Part shown: in pieces, positions 18,067 through 26,915 of the stretch
Position numbering within the stretch: position 1 is the first letter of the stretch
Layout of the letters: each line of letters begins with the position of its first letter
Position numbers and translations under genes: made by a program
Notes under the pieces: model-generated
Told to the model about the DNA's origin: nothing
Databases searched by the model: none
Seen by the model: the letters and a program-made list of their open reading frames with translations, nothing else
DNA from: RHLJ01 sp965247355
Lineage (GTDB): Bacteria > Bacteroidota > Rhodothermia > Balneolales > Balneolaceae
Direction of reading: 5' to 3'
DNA length: 64,000 nucleotides
Assembly: GCA_965247355.1 (NCBI GenBank)
Contig: OZ252011.1
Coordinates: 372,001-436,000, forward strand

Positions 18067-18612
18067 CTATTTCTTTGGAATCCAAGACGTTTCCTTAGTT
18101 CCTGAAATATGATTTTCATATCTGCCAAGAACGAACAAAAAATCGGATAGTCTGTTCAAATAGATTATTGATTCAGGAGAAAGATACTCTTCATTAGCGC
18201 ACTCAACTGCAAGGCGTTCCGCTCGTCGACAAACCGTTCTTGAAAAATGTATAACAGCTCCGGCTTTAGTTCCTCCTGGTAGAATAAAATTCTTAAGCGG
18301 TGGAAGTTCATTTTCCATTTCATCAATGCTGTTCTCTAAAAAGGAAATCTCTTCATTAGAAATCCTACTGATGCGGGTTTCTTTCGAAAAAGGGGTGGCC
18401 AGATCAGCGCCAAGAACGAAGAGCTGTTCCTGAATGGCAGTCAAGAAGTAGTTAGTTTTGTTTGAATGATCTTCCGCCAGAATCATCCCCAATACAGAAT
18501 TAAGTTCATCAACGGTACCATAGGCTGCAATTCTCTTTGAGCTTTTGGATACAGTTTGTCCGCCATAAAGAGAGGTGCTACCTGAATCGCCTTTTTTAGT
18601 GTAAATCTTCAT
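18067..18612 (-). CDS. Cob(I)yrinic acid a,c-diamide adenosyltransferase (PduO type)
   Basis: A 181-residue PduO-type ATP:cob(I)alamin adenosyltransferase. It begins MKIYTKKGDSGSTSLYGG (ATP-binding TxxGDxGxT..) and has YGTVDELNSVLG, FILPGGTKAGAVIHFSRTVCRRAERLAV with the catalytic Arg, and YLNRLSDFLFVLGRY. It makes adenosylcobalamin from a salvaged or synthesised corrinoid. No other cobalamin gene is nearby. Its stop lies 3 nt before the SGNH-TPR start. Confidence 0.93.
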   Translation of the reverse strand: MKIYTKKGDSGSTSLYGGQTVSKSSKRIAAYGTVDELNSVLGMILAEDHSNKTNYFLTAIQEQLFVLGADLATPFSKETRISRISNEEISFLENSIDEMENELPPLKNFILPGGTKAGAVIHFSRTVCRRAERLAVECANEEYLSPESIIYLNRLSDFLFVLGRYENHISGTKETSWIPKK

Positions 18613-18748
18613 AAATATTTTTTAAAAAAATAGGTGTTTGAAAGGACATATTCTGAGGATTTTTGCTTCGTTTGAGCAGTTATTATTTACATCCTTTTTG
18701 TGCAAACAAAAAAAAATCCCAGTACTATCGTTCAAAAATATTAATTCT

Positions 18749-19498
18749 ATGAAACGGCCATTCTTCTTCTTTTTTACTTTATGCATCCTCACTTTTTCGT
18801 CTGCTGAAGCGCGACAAATTGAAAACGGGTATGAGGTGCTACAAGCTATGCATGCCAAGTATGATGGGAAATGGTATGAGCATTTAACTTTTACTCAAAA
18901 AACGACTTTCTATGCTCAGGATGGAAGCATTGCCAGAACTCAGGATTGGTACGAGGCGCTAAGCCTTCCGGGAAAACTAGCTATCCGATTTGATACCAGA
19001 GATAGTAATAATGGAATCCTTTTTAATGATGGAATTCAGTATGGGTATGCAAATGGACAACTTATTCAGGAAGCCGAAAGAGTGCATGAATTACTGGTTC
19101 TGGGTTTTGATGTATATCACCAGTCTCCGGATATCACAGCTACCCAGCTTACAAACCAGGGATTTAATCTGGAAAAAATGTATGAAGATGAGTGGCGGGG
19201 TAGGCTGGTGTATGTGATAGGTACAAGTGAACCTGATACAACAATTCCACAATTCTGGATTGATAAAGAGCGGTTATATTTTGTCAGAAATTTCACCATC
19301 GGAAGACAAAATACTATTCAGGAAGTCCAGTTTAACAAGTACGAGAGACTAGGTCAGGGATGGATTGCTCCGGAAGTAGTTTTTAAAGCAAACGGATTTA
19401 TGGGGCTTCTTGAAGAATATACCCAGATAGTCATTCAGGATACTCTAAACCCTGAGATATTCAATCCTGTTGTCTTTCCTGAGACGGTTTGGGAGTAG
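18749..19498 (+). CDS. Exported LolA-like outer-membrane lipoprotein carrier/sorting family protein
   Basis: A 249-residue exported protein. The signal peptide is MKRPFFFFFTLCILTFSSAEA. The mature part begins RQIENGYEVLQAMHAKYDGKWYEHLTFTQKT and is rich in antiparallel strands, such as LTFTQKTTFYAQDGS, FWIDKERLYFVRNFTI and IQEVQFNKYERLGQGWIAPE, as in LolA/LolB-like unclosed barrels. I chose ATG at 18749, since the longer frame upstream puts a hydrophilic lead before the signal peptide. The fold call is by pattern and the cargo is unknown. Its stop codon directly abuts the stop of the convergent radical SAM gene. Confidence 0.65.
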   Translation: MKRPFFFFFTLCILTFSSAEARQIENGYEVLQAMHAKYDGKWYEHLTFTQKTTFYAQDGSIARTQDWYEALSLPGKLAIRFDTRDSNNGILFNDGIQYGYANGQLIQEAERVHELLVLGFDVYHQSPDITATQLTNQGFNLEKMYEDEWRGRLVYVIGTSEPDTTIPQFWIDKERLYFVRNFTIGRQNTIQEVQFNKYERLGQGWIAPEVVFKANGFMGLLEEYTQIVIQDTLNPEIFNPVVFPETVWE

Positions 19499-20458
19499 TT
19501 AAGCCGAGCAACTTCCGCCACCCAAAACACAAAACTGAGCACAATACGGGTGATTCAAATAAACCCTTTGAAAAGATTCTTCAAGTGTTGTGCCAAGGAT
19601 AAAATTTTCATCGTAGGCTATTAACGTGCATGGTAATACTACCGGATGTTCATCTCCTTTTCGCTTTACAACCATTCGTTCATGAGCACACATTTGCTGG
19701 TTTGGATGTACATTAAGGATATCCCAGCATGCTGTTGTGATCTCTGGAACATCCTTTTCTGTTGACATCTCAGGAAAGATTAAAATGTTATCTCCATTGG
19801 AAAGATTGAGATCAATTTGGTACTCATTCATCAATTTCTGATATCCTTCAAGTGCTTCATTCGGAGATTCGTTGTACAAAGAACGCCCAGCAACACTGAG
19901 ATTGAAGTTCAGATCGAAGAGCGTTTTCATGGTTTTAAGAGTCCGCACAAAAGTTTTAGGACCTCTTTCTTTTTCGTGTGCATCCCGGGTATAGTGATCG
20001 AGAGAAACACGGAGCCTTAGTTTTCCCGGATGGGCTCGGTTCAACTCATCCAGAATTCTAAAATGCTTGTCTATAGCACGATAGGCATTAGTGAGCACCA
20101 ATACATTGAATCCACGATCTAGACAAAGGGCAAGAATAGAAATGATTTCCTTATTCAGAAAAGGTTCTCCACCCGTGAAGGAAATATTAGTTGTGCCAAG
20201 GTTGAGGTCTTCAATTTCATCCAGATAATCCTTCACTTCTTCAAAGGTGATGAATGAAAGTTCATCGTTGGTAGGGGAAGATTCGATGTAGCAATTTTCA
20301 CATGCAAGATTGCAGCGGGTTCCGGTATTAATCCAGAGTGTTTCGAGTTTAACCAAATCTACATAGGCCCGGGATTCACCTTTCGCGGTAGTCTGCTCAT
20401 CAACAAACTTGCCGTTTTTATGGAAATTTTTACTGATTTTTAATTCTCTTAATAGCAT
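19499..20458 (-). CDS. Radical SAM protein with C-terminal cysteine cluster
   Basis: A 319-residue radical SAM enzyme. The cluster motif CxxxCxxC is Cys49, Cys53, Cys56 in TRCNLACENCY; ISFTGGEPFLN is the GGEP SAM-binding block. The C-terminal quarter has Cys in TTACWDI, MCAH and LPCTLIAYD, and ends HPYCAQFCVLGGGSCSA (Cys306, Cys310, Cys317), which resembles a SPASM/twitch-like auxiliary cluster region. Such enzymes often modify peptides, but no small precursor gene is visible next to it, so the substrate stays open. There is zero spacing to the convergent LolA-like gene. Confidence 0.82.
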   Translation of the reverse strand: MLLRELKISKNFHKNGKFVDEQTTAKGESRAYVDLVKLETLWINTGTRCNLACENCYIESSPTNDELSFITFEEVKDYLDEIEDLNLGTTNISFTGGEPFLNKEIISILALCLDRGFNVLVLTNAYRAIDKHFRILDELNRAHPGKLRLRVSLDHYTRDAHEKERGPKTFVRTLKTMKTLFDLNFNLSVAGRSLYNESPNEALEGYQKLMNEYQIDLNLSNGDNILIFPEMSTEKDVPEITTACWDILNVHPNQQMCAHERMVVKRKGDEHPVVLPCTLIAYDENFILGTTLEESFQRVYLNHPYCAQFCVLGGGSCSA

Positions 20459-20506
20459 CTGTATACTGTCAACTTTAATAATAATAATCGATCATTATAA
20501 TAAGAT

Positions 20507-21127
20507 TCAGATGCTAACTGAAATATAACTTTTGTATAACATCTTAGATCGAATGGAAAGGTGTTCAAAAGAAGCCAATTCAATAACGAATTTTTCAGCC
20601 TTTGCAATAGGGCAGGCATATGTTTTAGTTACCTCCTCTAAATACTCTGAATGTTGCTCGGTAAGTTCAAAAGTGAGCTCGAGTTTTTGAATCAGGTTTT
20701 CCTGGGAATAGGGGTATTGAACTTCAAAGAGTTGAACCTCCGTAATGGTTTTAAAAGAAGCCACAGAAATACATAATTCAGCAGTTCCTCCATAAGCTTG
20801 TATTAAACCCGACTTTCCCAGTTTTGTACCTCCAAAATATCGAACAACTACCGCCCCTGCATTGATCAGGTTCGCAGATTTAAGCTGGTTCAGAATAGGG
20901 AGTCCGGCTGTTCCTGAAGGTTCACCATCATCACTACTAAATTCAACTATATTATTGGGATCAATGCGGCACCCATAACAGTGGTGCGAAGCATCAGAGT
21001 ATTCTTTTTTTATCAGATCAAGTTGGTCTCTGAACGCGTTTTCATTCTCACAATAAAAAAGAAATCCCAAAAATTTAGAGCCTACTTCTCTAAGTGTTGC
21101 TTCTGTATTTTTTGTGATGGTTTTCAT
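20507..21127 (-). CDS. YigZ family protein (IMPACT/UPF0029)
   Basis: A 206-residue YigZ/IMPACT family protein. SSDDGEPSGTAGLPILNQL and GAVVVRYFGGTKLGKSGLIQAYGG are the family signatures in the N-terminal domain. The C-terminal 80 residues (around FEVQYPYSQENLIQKLELTF) form the ferredoxin-like second domain. The eukaryotic homologue regulates GCN2; the bacterial role is not established. It is monocistronic and divergent from sdhC. Confidence 0.9.
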   Translation of the reverse strand: MKTITKNTEATLREVGSKFLGFLFYCENENAFRDQLDLIKKEYSDASHHCYGCRIDPNNIVEFSSDDGEPSGTAGLPILNQLKSANLINAGAVVVRYFGGTKLGKSGLIQAYGGTAELCISVASFKTITEVQLFEVQYPYSQENLIQKLELTFELTEQHSEYLEEVTKTYACPIAKAEKFVIELASFEHLSIRSKMLYKSYISVSI

Positions 21128-21241
21128 ATTGAGAAGATCGGTTAAAATGATGATAAGGTTCCAGTCTTATTTAGAGCTTTTCTACCTTGCCATTCGTGGC
21201 TGAAAAACCGATTTTCTGTACCGAATTTAAGCAGATTATAA

Positions 21242-21263
21242 AGTTTCAAAAAAAATTGAAACT
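21242..21263. promoter_or_regulatory. Inverted repeat upstream of sdhC, possible operator
   Basis: Perfect 8-bp arms AGTTTCAA (21242-21249) and TTGAAACT (21256-21263), separated by six A residues, lie 50 nt upstream of the sdhC start in the 185-nt gap between the YigZ gene and sdhC. The arms and spacing suit a dimeric regulator site or a 5' UTR hairpin. No U tract follows, so it is not a terminator. Confidence 0.4.
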
Positions 21264-21312
21264 AAGCTGAATTCAGACGTGTTAAGCACTATAAATCAAA
21301 CTAACGAAATTA

Positions 21313-22011
21313 ATGCCTTCACTTAAAAAAGCTCTAAGTTCTCAGGTAGGTCGTAAAATTATGACCGGAATTACCGGGATAGGGTTGATGCTCTTTTTGA
21401 TTGGTCACCTTGGCGGTAACCTCACAATTTTTGGAACAGCTGATGCCTTCAATATCTACACTAAAACATTAATGGATCTAGGTCCACTTCTGTATGTGAT
21501 TGAAGCAGGACTAGCTTTCTTCTTTTTATACCATACCATTTTGGGAGTTTCCATTTGGCTGGGAAGAAGAAAGGCCAGACCAGAAGGATACGATACATAT
21601 AAGACAAAAGGAGGACCGAGTCATCAGAGTTTGGCTTCCAGAAGTATGATTATTACCGGATCTGTTATTTTTATTTTCCTGATCCTGCACATAATTCACT
21701 TTAAATTTGGTGCCGACTATACAACGATGATTAATGGTGAAGAAGCACGTGATCTAAGAAAATTAGTTATTGAGGAATTTCAAAAAACCTGGGTGGTGAT
21801 TGGATATGTGTTTGTTCTGGCCTTAGCAATTTTACATTTATCCCACGGGTTTTGGAGTGCATTTACATCTTTAGGAATGAAACATGGAGAAACCTCGAAA
21901 AAAGTTCAATTAGCAGCATATGCCTTCGGAATTATTTTGATGCTTGGATTTATATTTATCCCGGTTTATATCTATATCACCGGCGGCGAAGGTTCATTAA
22001 TTAGTTATTAA
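21313..22011 (+). CDS. sdhC: Succinate dehydrogenase cytochrome b subunit (b558 family)
   Basis: A 232-residue B-type SdhC with five transmembrane helices, for example LMLFLIGHLGGNLTIF, LAFFFLYHTILGVSIWLG, IFIFLILHIIHFKFG, FVLALAILHLSHGFWSAF and IILMLGFIFIPVYIYITG. The conserved His residues in helices I, II, III and IV fit two heme b groups. It anchors SdhAB and passes electrons to menaquinone. It is the first gene of sdhCAB, 13 nt before sdhA. Confidence 0.92.
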   Translation: MPSLKKALSSQVGRKIMTGITGIGLMLFLIGHLGGNLTIFGTADAFNIYTKTLMDLGPLLYVIEAGLAFFFLYHTILGVSIWLGRRKARPEGYDTYKTKGGPSHQSLASRSMIITGSVIFIFLILHIIHFKFGADYTTMINGEEARDLRKLVIEEFQKTWVVIGYVFVLALAILHLSHGFWSAFTSLGMKHGETSKKVQLAAYAFGIILMLGFIFIPVYIYITGGEGSLISY

Positions 22012-22024
22012 GGGAGTTTAGAAA

Positions 22025-23947
22025 ATGAAATTAGACGGACAAATACCTGAAGGACCACTTGAACAGAAGTGGAGTCTTCATAAAAAGAATATGAAACTTG
22101 TGGCGCCAAATAATCGCCGTAAGTACGAAGTAATTATTGTTGGTACAGGACTTGCCGGTGGAGCTGCTGCGGCCAGTTTGGCAGAAATGGGATATAAAGT
22201 TAAAAGTTTCTGTATTCAGGATTCAGCACGACGTGCACACTCTATTGCAGCCCAGGGTGGAATAAACGCCGCTAAAAATTATCCGAATGACGGTGATAGT
22301 GTATGGCGATTATTTTATGATACTATCAAAGGTGGAGACTATAGATCCCGTGAAGCTAATGTTTATCGTTTGGCTGAAGTTGCCAACAACATTATTGACC
22401 AGGCAGTAGCTCAGGGAGTTCCATTTGCAAGAGAATATTCAGGATTACTGGCTAACCGATCCTTTGGTGGAGCTCAGGTATCGAGAACATTTTATGCTCG
22501 TGGTCAAACCGGTCAGCAATTATTGTTAGGTGCTTATCAGGCAATGATGCGTCAGGTTCAGGAAGGTGGAGTTGAATATTTCCCCCGACATGAGATGCTT
22601 GAAGTAGTAATTATTGATGGTAAAGCTCGTGGTATTATTACCCGTGATTTGGTTTCTGGTGAAATTGTTCGCCATGAAGCTGATGCAGTAGTGCTCGCAA
22701 CAGGTGGATATGGAAACGTATTTTATCTCTCAACAAATGCTAAAAACTCAAACGTAACTGCTGCATGGAGAGCCCATAAAAAAGGAGCACTTTTTGCAAA
22801 CCCGTGTTATGTGCAGGTTCACCCAACATGTATTCCAGTTTCAGGAGATTATCAATCCAAGCTTACTTTAATGAGTGAGAGTTTGAGAAATGATGGCCGT
22901 GTATGGGTTCCAAAAAAGAAAGGGGATGATCGTCATCCAAACGATATTCCTGATGAAGAACGATTCTATTATTTAGAAGAACGTTATCCAAGTTTTGGAA
23001 ACCTGGTTCCACGTGATGTGGCTTCCAGAAACGCTAAACTTGTTTGTGATGATGGATTAGGAGTAGGAGAAACAGGACTTGCTGTATATCTCGATTTCCG
23101 AGATGCCATTAAGCGTGACGGTCTTGATACCATCTCAGCTAAATACGGAAACCTCTTCGATATGTACCATAATATTGCCGGGGAAAATCCATACAAACAG
23201 CCAATGAAAATCTATCCTGCGGTACATTATACTATGGGTGGTCTTTGGGTTGATTATAATCTGATGACGAATGTTCCTGGCTTATTTGCCACAGGTGAAG
23301 CGAACTTCTCTGATCATGGTGCAAACCGATTGGGAGCAAGTGCGCTTATGCAGGGACTCTCAGACGGTTATTTTGTATTACCGGCAACCATCGGTAATTA
23401 TCTTGCAGATGAAGAGATTGGCAAACGTTACGGTACCGATCATGCCGAATTCGAAAAGGCAGCAGCTGAAGCTCAGTCTCAGATTGATAAACTGCTCAGT
23501 ATCAAAGGAAAAAGAACGATTGTAGATTTCCACAGAACGTTGGGTAAAATCGTTTGGGATAATATTGGTATTGCCAGAAATGCTGAAGATCTGAAGAAAG
23601 CCATAAAAGAGATTCAGGAACTTCGCGAAGAATTCTGGACCAATGTATATGTGCCGGGCGAAAAGAATAACTACAATAAGTATCTGGAGTTTGCAGGTCG
23701 TGTAGCTGATTTCTTCGAATTAGCAGAATTGATGGCTAAAGATGCTCTGGATCGGGAAGAATCCTGCGGATGTCACCTTCGCGAAGAATTTCAATCGGAA
23801 GAAGGGGAGGCGATCCGTAATGATGAAGATTACTCTTATGTTGCTGCCTGGGAATATCAGGGAGTAAACGGAGAGCTGAAGGAACAACTCCATAAAGAAA
23901 ATTTAGAATTTGAATTCGTTGAGCTAAAACAACGTAGCTACAAATAA
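22025..23947 (+). CDS. sdhA: Succinate dehydrogenase / fumarate reductase flavoprotein subunit
   Basis: A 640-residue flavoprotein that oxidises succinate to fumarate. The FAD motif is IIVGTGLAGGAAAASLAEMG, the covalent FAD site is His72 in RAHSIAAQGG, the substrate loop has VHPTCIP, and the active-site Arg block is YTMGGLWVDYN. The family's C-terminal REESCGCHLREE is present. The organisation sdhCAB with a single cytochrome subunit is that of menaquinone-linked enzymes. The SD GGGAG lies about 8 nt before the start. Confidence 0.96.
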   Translation: MKLDGQIPEGPLEQKWSLHKKNMKLVAPNNRRKYEVIIVGTGLAGGAAAASLAEMGYKVKSFCIQDSARRAHSIAAQGGINAAKNYPNDGDSVWRLFYDTIKGGDYRSREANVYRLAEVANNIIDQAVAQGVPFAREYSGLLANRSFGGAQVSRTFYARGQTGQQLLLGAYQAMMRQVQEGGVEYFPRHEMLEVVIIDGKARGIITRDLVSGEIVRHEADAVVLATGGYGNVFYLSTNAKNSNVTAAWRAHKKGALFANPCYVQVHPTCIPVSGDYQSKLTLMSESLRNDGRVWVPKKKGDDRHPNDIPDEERFYYLEERYPSFGNLVPRDVASRNAKLVCDDGLGVGETGLAVYLDFRDAIKRDGLDTISAKYGNLFDMYHNIAGENPYKQPMKIYPAVHYTMGGLWVDYNLMTNVPGLFATGEANFSDHGANRLGASALMQGLSDGYFVLPATIGNYLADEEIGKRYGTDHAEFEKAAAEAQSQIDKLLSIKGKRTIVDFHRTLGKIVWDNIGIARNAEDLKKAIKEIQELREEFWTNVYVPGEKNNYNKYLEFAGRVADFFELAELMAKDALDREESCGCHLREEFQSEEGEAIRNDEDYSYVAAWEYQGVNGELKEQLHKENLEFEFVELKQRSYK

Positions 23948-23956
23948 GGAAGAACT

Positions 23957-24709
23957 ATGAGTAAAGATATGACTATTCATTTAAAGTACTGGAAGCAGGA
24001 TGGACCTGATGTTCAGGGATACTTTGAAGAGAAGACGTTAAAGACAGTAAATGAGCATATGTCCTTCCTTGAAATGCTGGATGTTCTGAATGAAGAGCTT
24101 CAGTTAGAAGGGAAAGATCCTGTGGAATTCGACTATGATTGCCGTGAAGGAATTTGTGGCTCATGTAATCTCGTGATAAACGGACAGGCACACGGACCAA
24201 ATGCTAAAACTGCATGCTGCCAGTTACACATGCGAACGTACAATGATGGAGATCACATTACGATTGAGCCTCCAAGAGCTGCTGCATTTCCAGTAATTAA
24301 AGATTTAGTAGTTGATCGTTCCGGCTTCGACCGTATTATTGAAGCAGGTGGATATGTATCCGTTAAAACGGGATCAGCTCAGGAAGCGAACTCTACTCCG
24401 ATTGAAAAAGAGATGTCAGACACTGCCTTTGATTATGCAATGTGTATAGGATGTGGAGCATGTGTTGCTGCTTGCCCTAATGCTTCAGCATCACTTTTCA
24501 CCGGAGCTAAAATAGCTCACCTTAACAAAATGCCTCAGGGTGAAGTAGAGCGCTATAATCGTGTAGTAGCTATGGTTGATCAAATGAAGGAAGAAGGCTT
24601 TGGCGATTGCTCCAACTATGGAGAATGTGAAGCTGTATGCCCTCAGGGAATCTCGATATCAGCCATTGCCGAAATGAGACGTGATTATGTGAAGGCAATG
24701 TTTAGCTAA
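23957..24709 (+). CDS. sdhB: Succinate dehydrogenase iron-sulfur subunit
   Basis: A 250-residue subunit with three clusters. The 2Fe-2S site is CREGICGSCNLVING with a downstream TACCQL Cys. The 4Fe-4S site is CIGCGACVAACPNASA. The 3Fe-4S site is CSNYGECEAVCPQGIS. It carries electrons from SdhA to the heme/quinone subunit. It starts 9 nt after sdhA and is followed by a clear intrinsic terminator, so sdhCAB ends here. Confidence 0.96.
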   Translation: MSKDMTIHLKYWKQDGPDVQGYFEEKTLKTVNEHMSFLEMLDVLNEELQLEGKDPVEFDYDCREGICGSCNLVINGQAHGPNAKTACCQLHMRTYNDGDHITIEPPRAAAFPVIKDLVVDRSGFDRIIEAGGYVSVKTGSAQEANSTPIEKEMSDTAFDYAMCIGCGACVAACPNASASLFTGAKIAHLNKMPQGEVERYNRVVAMVDQMKEEGFGDCSNYGECEAVCPQGISISAIAEMRRDYVKAMFS

Positions 24710-24730
24710 ACAGAACCCATCATAAATTTT

Positions 24731-24763
24731 AAAGCCACCTTATGCTGTGAGGTGGCTTTTTTA
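24731..24763 (+). terminator. Intrinsic terminator of sdhCAB
   Basis: Stem AAAGCCACCT / AGGTGGCTTT with loop TATGCTGTG, followed by a run of T, 22 nt after the sdhB stop. Confidence 0.9.
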
Positions 24764-24891
24764 TATCAAAAAATATAGAGCGAAGGTTATAAAAATCTAA
24801 TAACTCACCCTTCTCATTAGATTTTGTTTATTAAATAACCCCTAACAGTAGGTCTCAGACTTATTTAGTTTCTTTAAAGAAAAAATACGTT

Positions 24892-25560
24892 GTGATACTA
24901 TTAATAACACCAAAGAAGATATTTATAATGCTTCTGTTTGTTTTGATTCCAGCCGTACTTGGCGTGGGATTCATTCTTACAGGGTATCAATATGTTCCTG
25001 TAGAATATACAGTTGGTAAATGTATAAAGAACTTTTCAAGCAAAGCTTCTTATTCAGATAACAAAAGCAAACTTAAAAGCATTGATGTCAATGTGGAAGA
25101 TGCAGATGCATTGCTTTGTTATGGTACAGTAGCTGCCAATAAAAAAAATATATACGGAGATCAGATTCCTTACGATCAGGTATGGGAATTTGGGGCAAAT
25201 GATCCTACCCGACTATATACCAATAAAGACTTAATGGTTGGTGAAGTTGAAGTTCCTAAAGGTAGATACTCAATCTATGTTATACCGGGAAAATGGAAAT
25301 GGGAAGTATTTATTTCCAGCTCTATCAACCATTTAGGGAAGAACATTGATTATAAAGTAAGAGAGCAGGAGATTGGGAGTTTTAAAGTACGACCGCAGTA
25401 TAATCCGGAATTCGTAGAAGAATTAACAATTCGTACAAATCACAACGAAATAGTAGCTGAATGGGGTAAGACGAGAATAACTATACCTGTTGAAAACATT
25501 GATACTGGTAAAGAGGTCAGACACACCACTATTCTGTCGAAATTTTGGGCGTCTCTATAG
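24892..25560 (+). CDS. DUF2911 family protein
   Basis: A 222-residue protein with a GTG start at 24892 and an N-terminal hydrophobic helix (IMLLFVLIPAVLGVGFILTGY). The body matches DUF2911: YGDQIPYDQVWEFGANDPTRLYTNKD, VEVPKGRYSIYVIPGKWKWEVFIS and LTIRTNHNEIVAEWGKTRITIPVE. DUF2911 proteins are common in marine Bacteroidota and have no known function. An internal ATG at codon 13 is a possible start. It is monocistronic with its own terminator. Confidence 0.8.
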   Translation: MILLITPKKIFIMLLFVLIPAVLGVGFILTGYQYVPVEYTVGKCIKNFSSKASYSDNKSKLKSIDVNVEDADALLCYGTVAANKKNIYGDQIPYDQVWEFGANDPTRLYTNKDLMVGEVEVPKGRYSIYVIPGKWKWEVFISSSINHLGKNIDYKVREQEIGSFKVRPQYNPEFVEELTIRTNHNEIVAEWGKTRITIPVENIDTGKEVRHTTILSKFWASL

Positions 25561-25570
25561 CAAATAAAAA

Positions 25571-25600
25571 AAGTCACCTCAGTCAAAGGTGGCTTTTTTG
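25571..25600 (+). terminator. Intrinsic terminator after the DUF2911 gene
   Basis: Stem around AGTCACCT and AGGTGGCT with loop CAGTCAA, then six T residues, about 10 nt after the stop. It resembles the sdhB terminator. Confidence 0.85.
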
Positions 25601-25688
25601 TTTCGGGGTATTGAGTAAATAGTATCGTTAAACTGTTTATGTATTCTAATGATTGAGCAAAACAAAAGAATCACAAAAGTCTAAAAAT

Positions 25689-26831
25689 TTAGATTAGAGC
25701 TTTAATCAAACTACTGAGATCAGCCTCATCATTATACACATTCGGAGAAACCCGGATGGCATCTCCCCGATAAGAAACAAAGATATTAGATACGGTCAGT
25801 TTTTGTTTAATCTCATCCATATTGTGATGATTACCCAATCTTATTCCAAATAGGTTCGAAGCTCTTAATCCTTCTTTTTCGATGATGAACCCGGCCTCTC
25901 TGAGTTTAGTAATAGGCTTACGAACCAGATCATCACAATAGGTTTTCACGTTATCAGGAACCCATTTATTTAGTACTTTGATAGCTTGCAGCAACATGGG
26001 CACTAAAATAAAATTGCTGTGTTCACCGACTTCATATCTTAATGCCTGGGGCTGATAGTCATCACTGTAATTTACCAAGTTGGCAAAGTCCTCGCTTTTA
26101 TAGCGATTGATCCAGTTTTCTTCAATGGGTTTACCGGAATCAAAAGTATCGCCGTAATAGGCCATTCCAATACTATAGGGGCCCATCAGTGATTTATATC
26201 CTGCAGCGATAAGTGCGTCTGGTTTGATTTGCTGAATATCAAAAGGAAGAGCTCCCAATGATTGGGTCCCGTCAATAACCAGAAGTGCTCCGACTTCTTT
26301 TGTTTTCTGCCGGATGGATACCAGATCAAACAGAGATCCATCCGCCCAGTGGATATGTCCACAGGCAACCAGTTTCGTTTTTGGAGTGATGGCATTCAGA
26401 ATGTATTCATTCCAAAGTTTCGCCCGGTTTTCAGTAGTTTGAGGAGGTGTGATGGTGATAATACGTGCTCCACTTTCCTTGGTAATTACTTTCCAGGGAT
26501 ACACATTACTTGGGAATTGCTCGCTGACTACCAGAATTTCATCTTGTTCAGTTAATTCCAGGTTATTAGCCACATTAGCCATTCCGTAAGATGCAGAAGG
26601 AATTATTACACAACGATTTGGTTCCGGGCAATTGATAAGTTTTGCAAACTCACTTCTCAGTTCATTAGACTCGTTAAAGAAATCTTCACCTTTAACTCTC
26701 CAAGGTTCTTGTTTTCTTTTGATGCCCTGAATCCCGGCTTCTACTACCGAATGCATTAACGGTGACATATACGCACAATTCAGATAGGTAACTTCAGGAT
26801 CGATAGAGAAGAGATGTTTCTGGGAGTTCAT
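25689..26831 (-). CDS. Class V aminotransferase family protein
   Basis: A 380-residue fold type I PLP enzyme of the SufS/NifS/isopenicillin-N-epimerase-like class V group. It has YLNCAYMSP at the N-terminus, SASYGMANVANN as the phosphate cup, VIDGTQSLGALPFDI with Asp187 and Gln190, and AGYKSLMGPYSIG with the PLP lysine Lys213. The C-terminal domain ends VSYRGDAIRVSPNVYNDEADL. No Fe-S or kynurenine context is present, so the substrate is not assigned. The upstream region holds two repeat elements. Confidence 0.85.
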   Translation of the reverse strand: MNSQKHLFSIDPEVTYLNCAYMSPLMHSVVEAGIQGIKRKQEPWRVKGEDFFNESNELRSEFAKLINCPEPNRCVIIPSASYGMANVANNLELTEQDEILVVSEQFPSNVYPWKVITKESGARIITITPPQTTENRAKLWNEYILNAITPKTKLVACGHIHWADGSLFDLVSIRQKTKEVGALLVIDGTQSLGALPFDIQQIKPDALIAAGYKSLMGPYSIGMAYYGDTFDSGKPIEENWINRYKSEDFANLVNYSDDYQPQALRYEVGEHSNFILVPMLLQAIKVLNKWVPDNVKTYCDDLVRKPITKLREAGFIIEKEGLRASNLFGIRLGNHHNMDEIKQKLTVSNIFVSYRGDAIRVSPNVYNDEADLSSLIKALI

Positions 26832-26842
26832 AAGCGACAGAA

Positions 26843-26878
26843 AGTCCCCTATTGAGAGGGGATTTAGGGGTGTGTTTT
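26843..26878. repeat. Half copy of the CCCCTCTTGAGAGGGG / GGGGTGTGTT element
   Basis: Hairpin CCCCTATTGAGAGGGG followed by TTTAGGGGTGTGTTT, matching the right half of the full element at 42988-43087 in the ilv operon. It starts 12 nt upstream of the class V aminotransferase start. Confidence 0.7.
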
Positions 26879-26915
26879 AGAATTATCTAAGGAAGATAAT
26901 TGATTCCTGCCTCGA

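Noticed and set aside
18638..18748. Longer start of the LolA-like protein
   Set aside because: The extra 37 residues are not conserved-looking and would bury the signal peptide.
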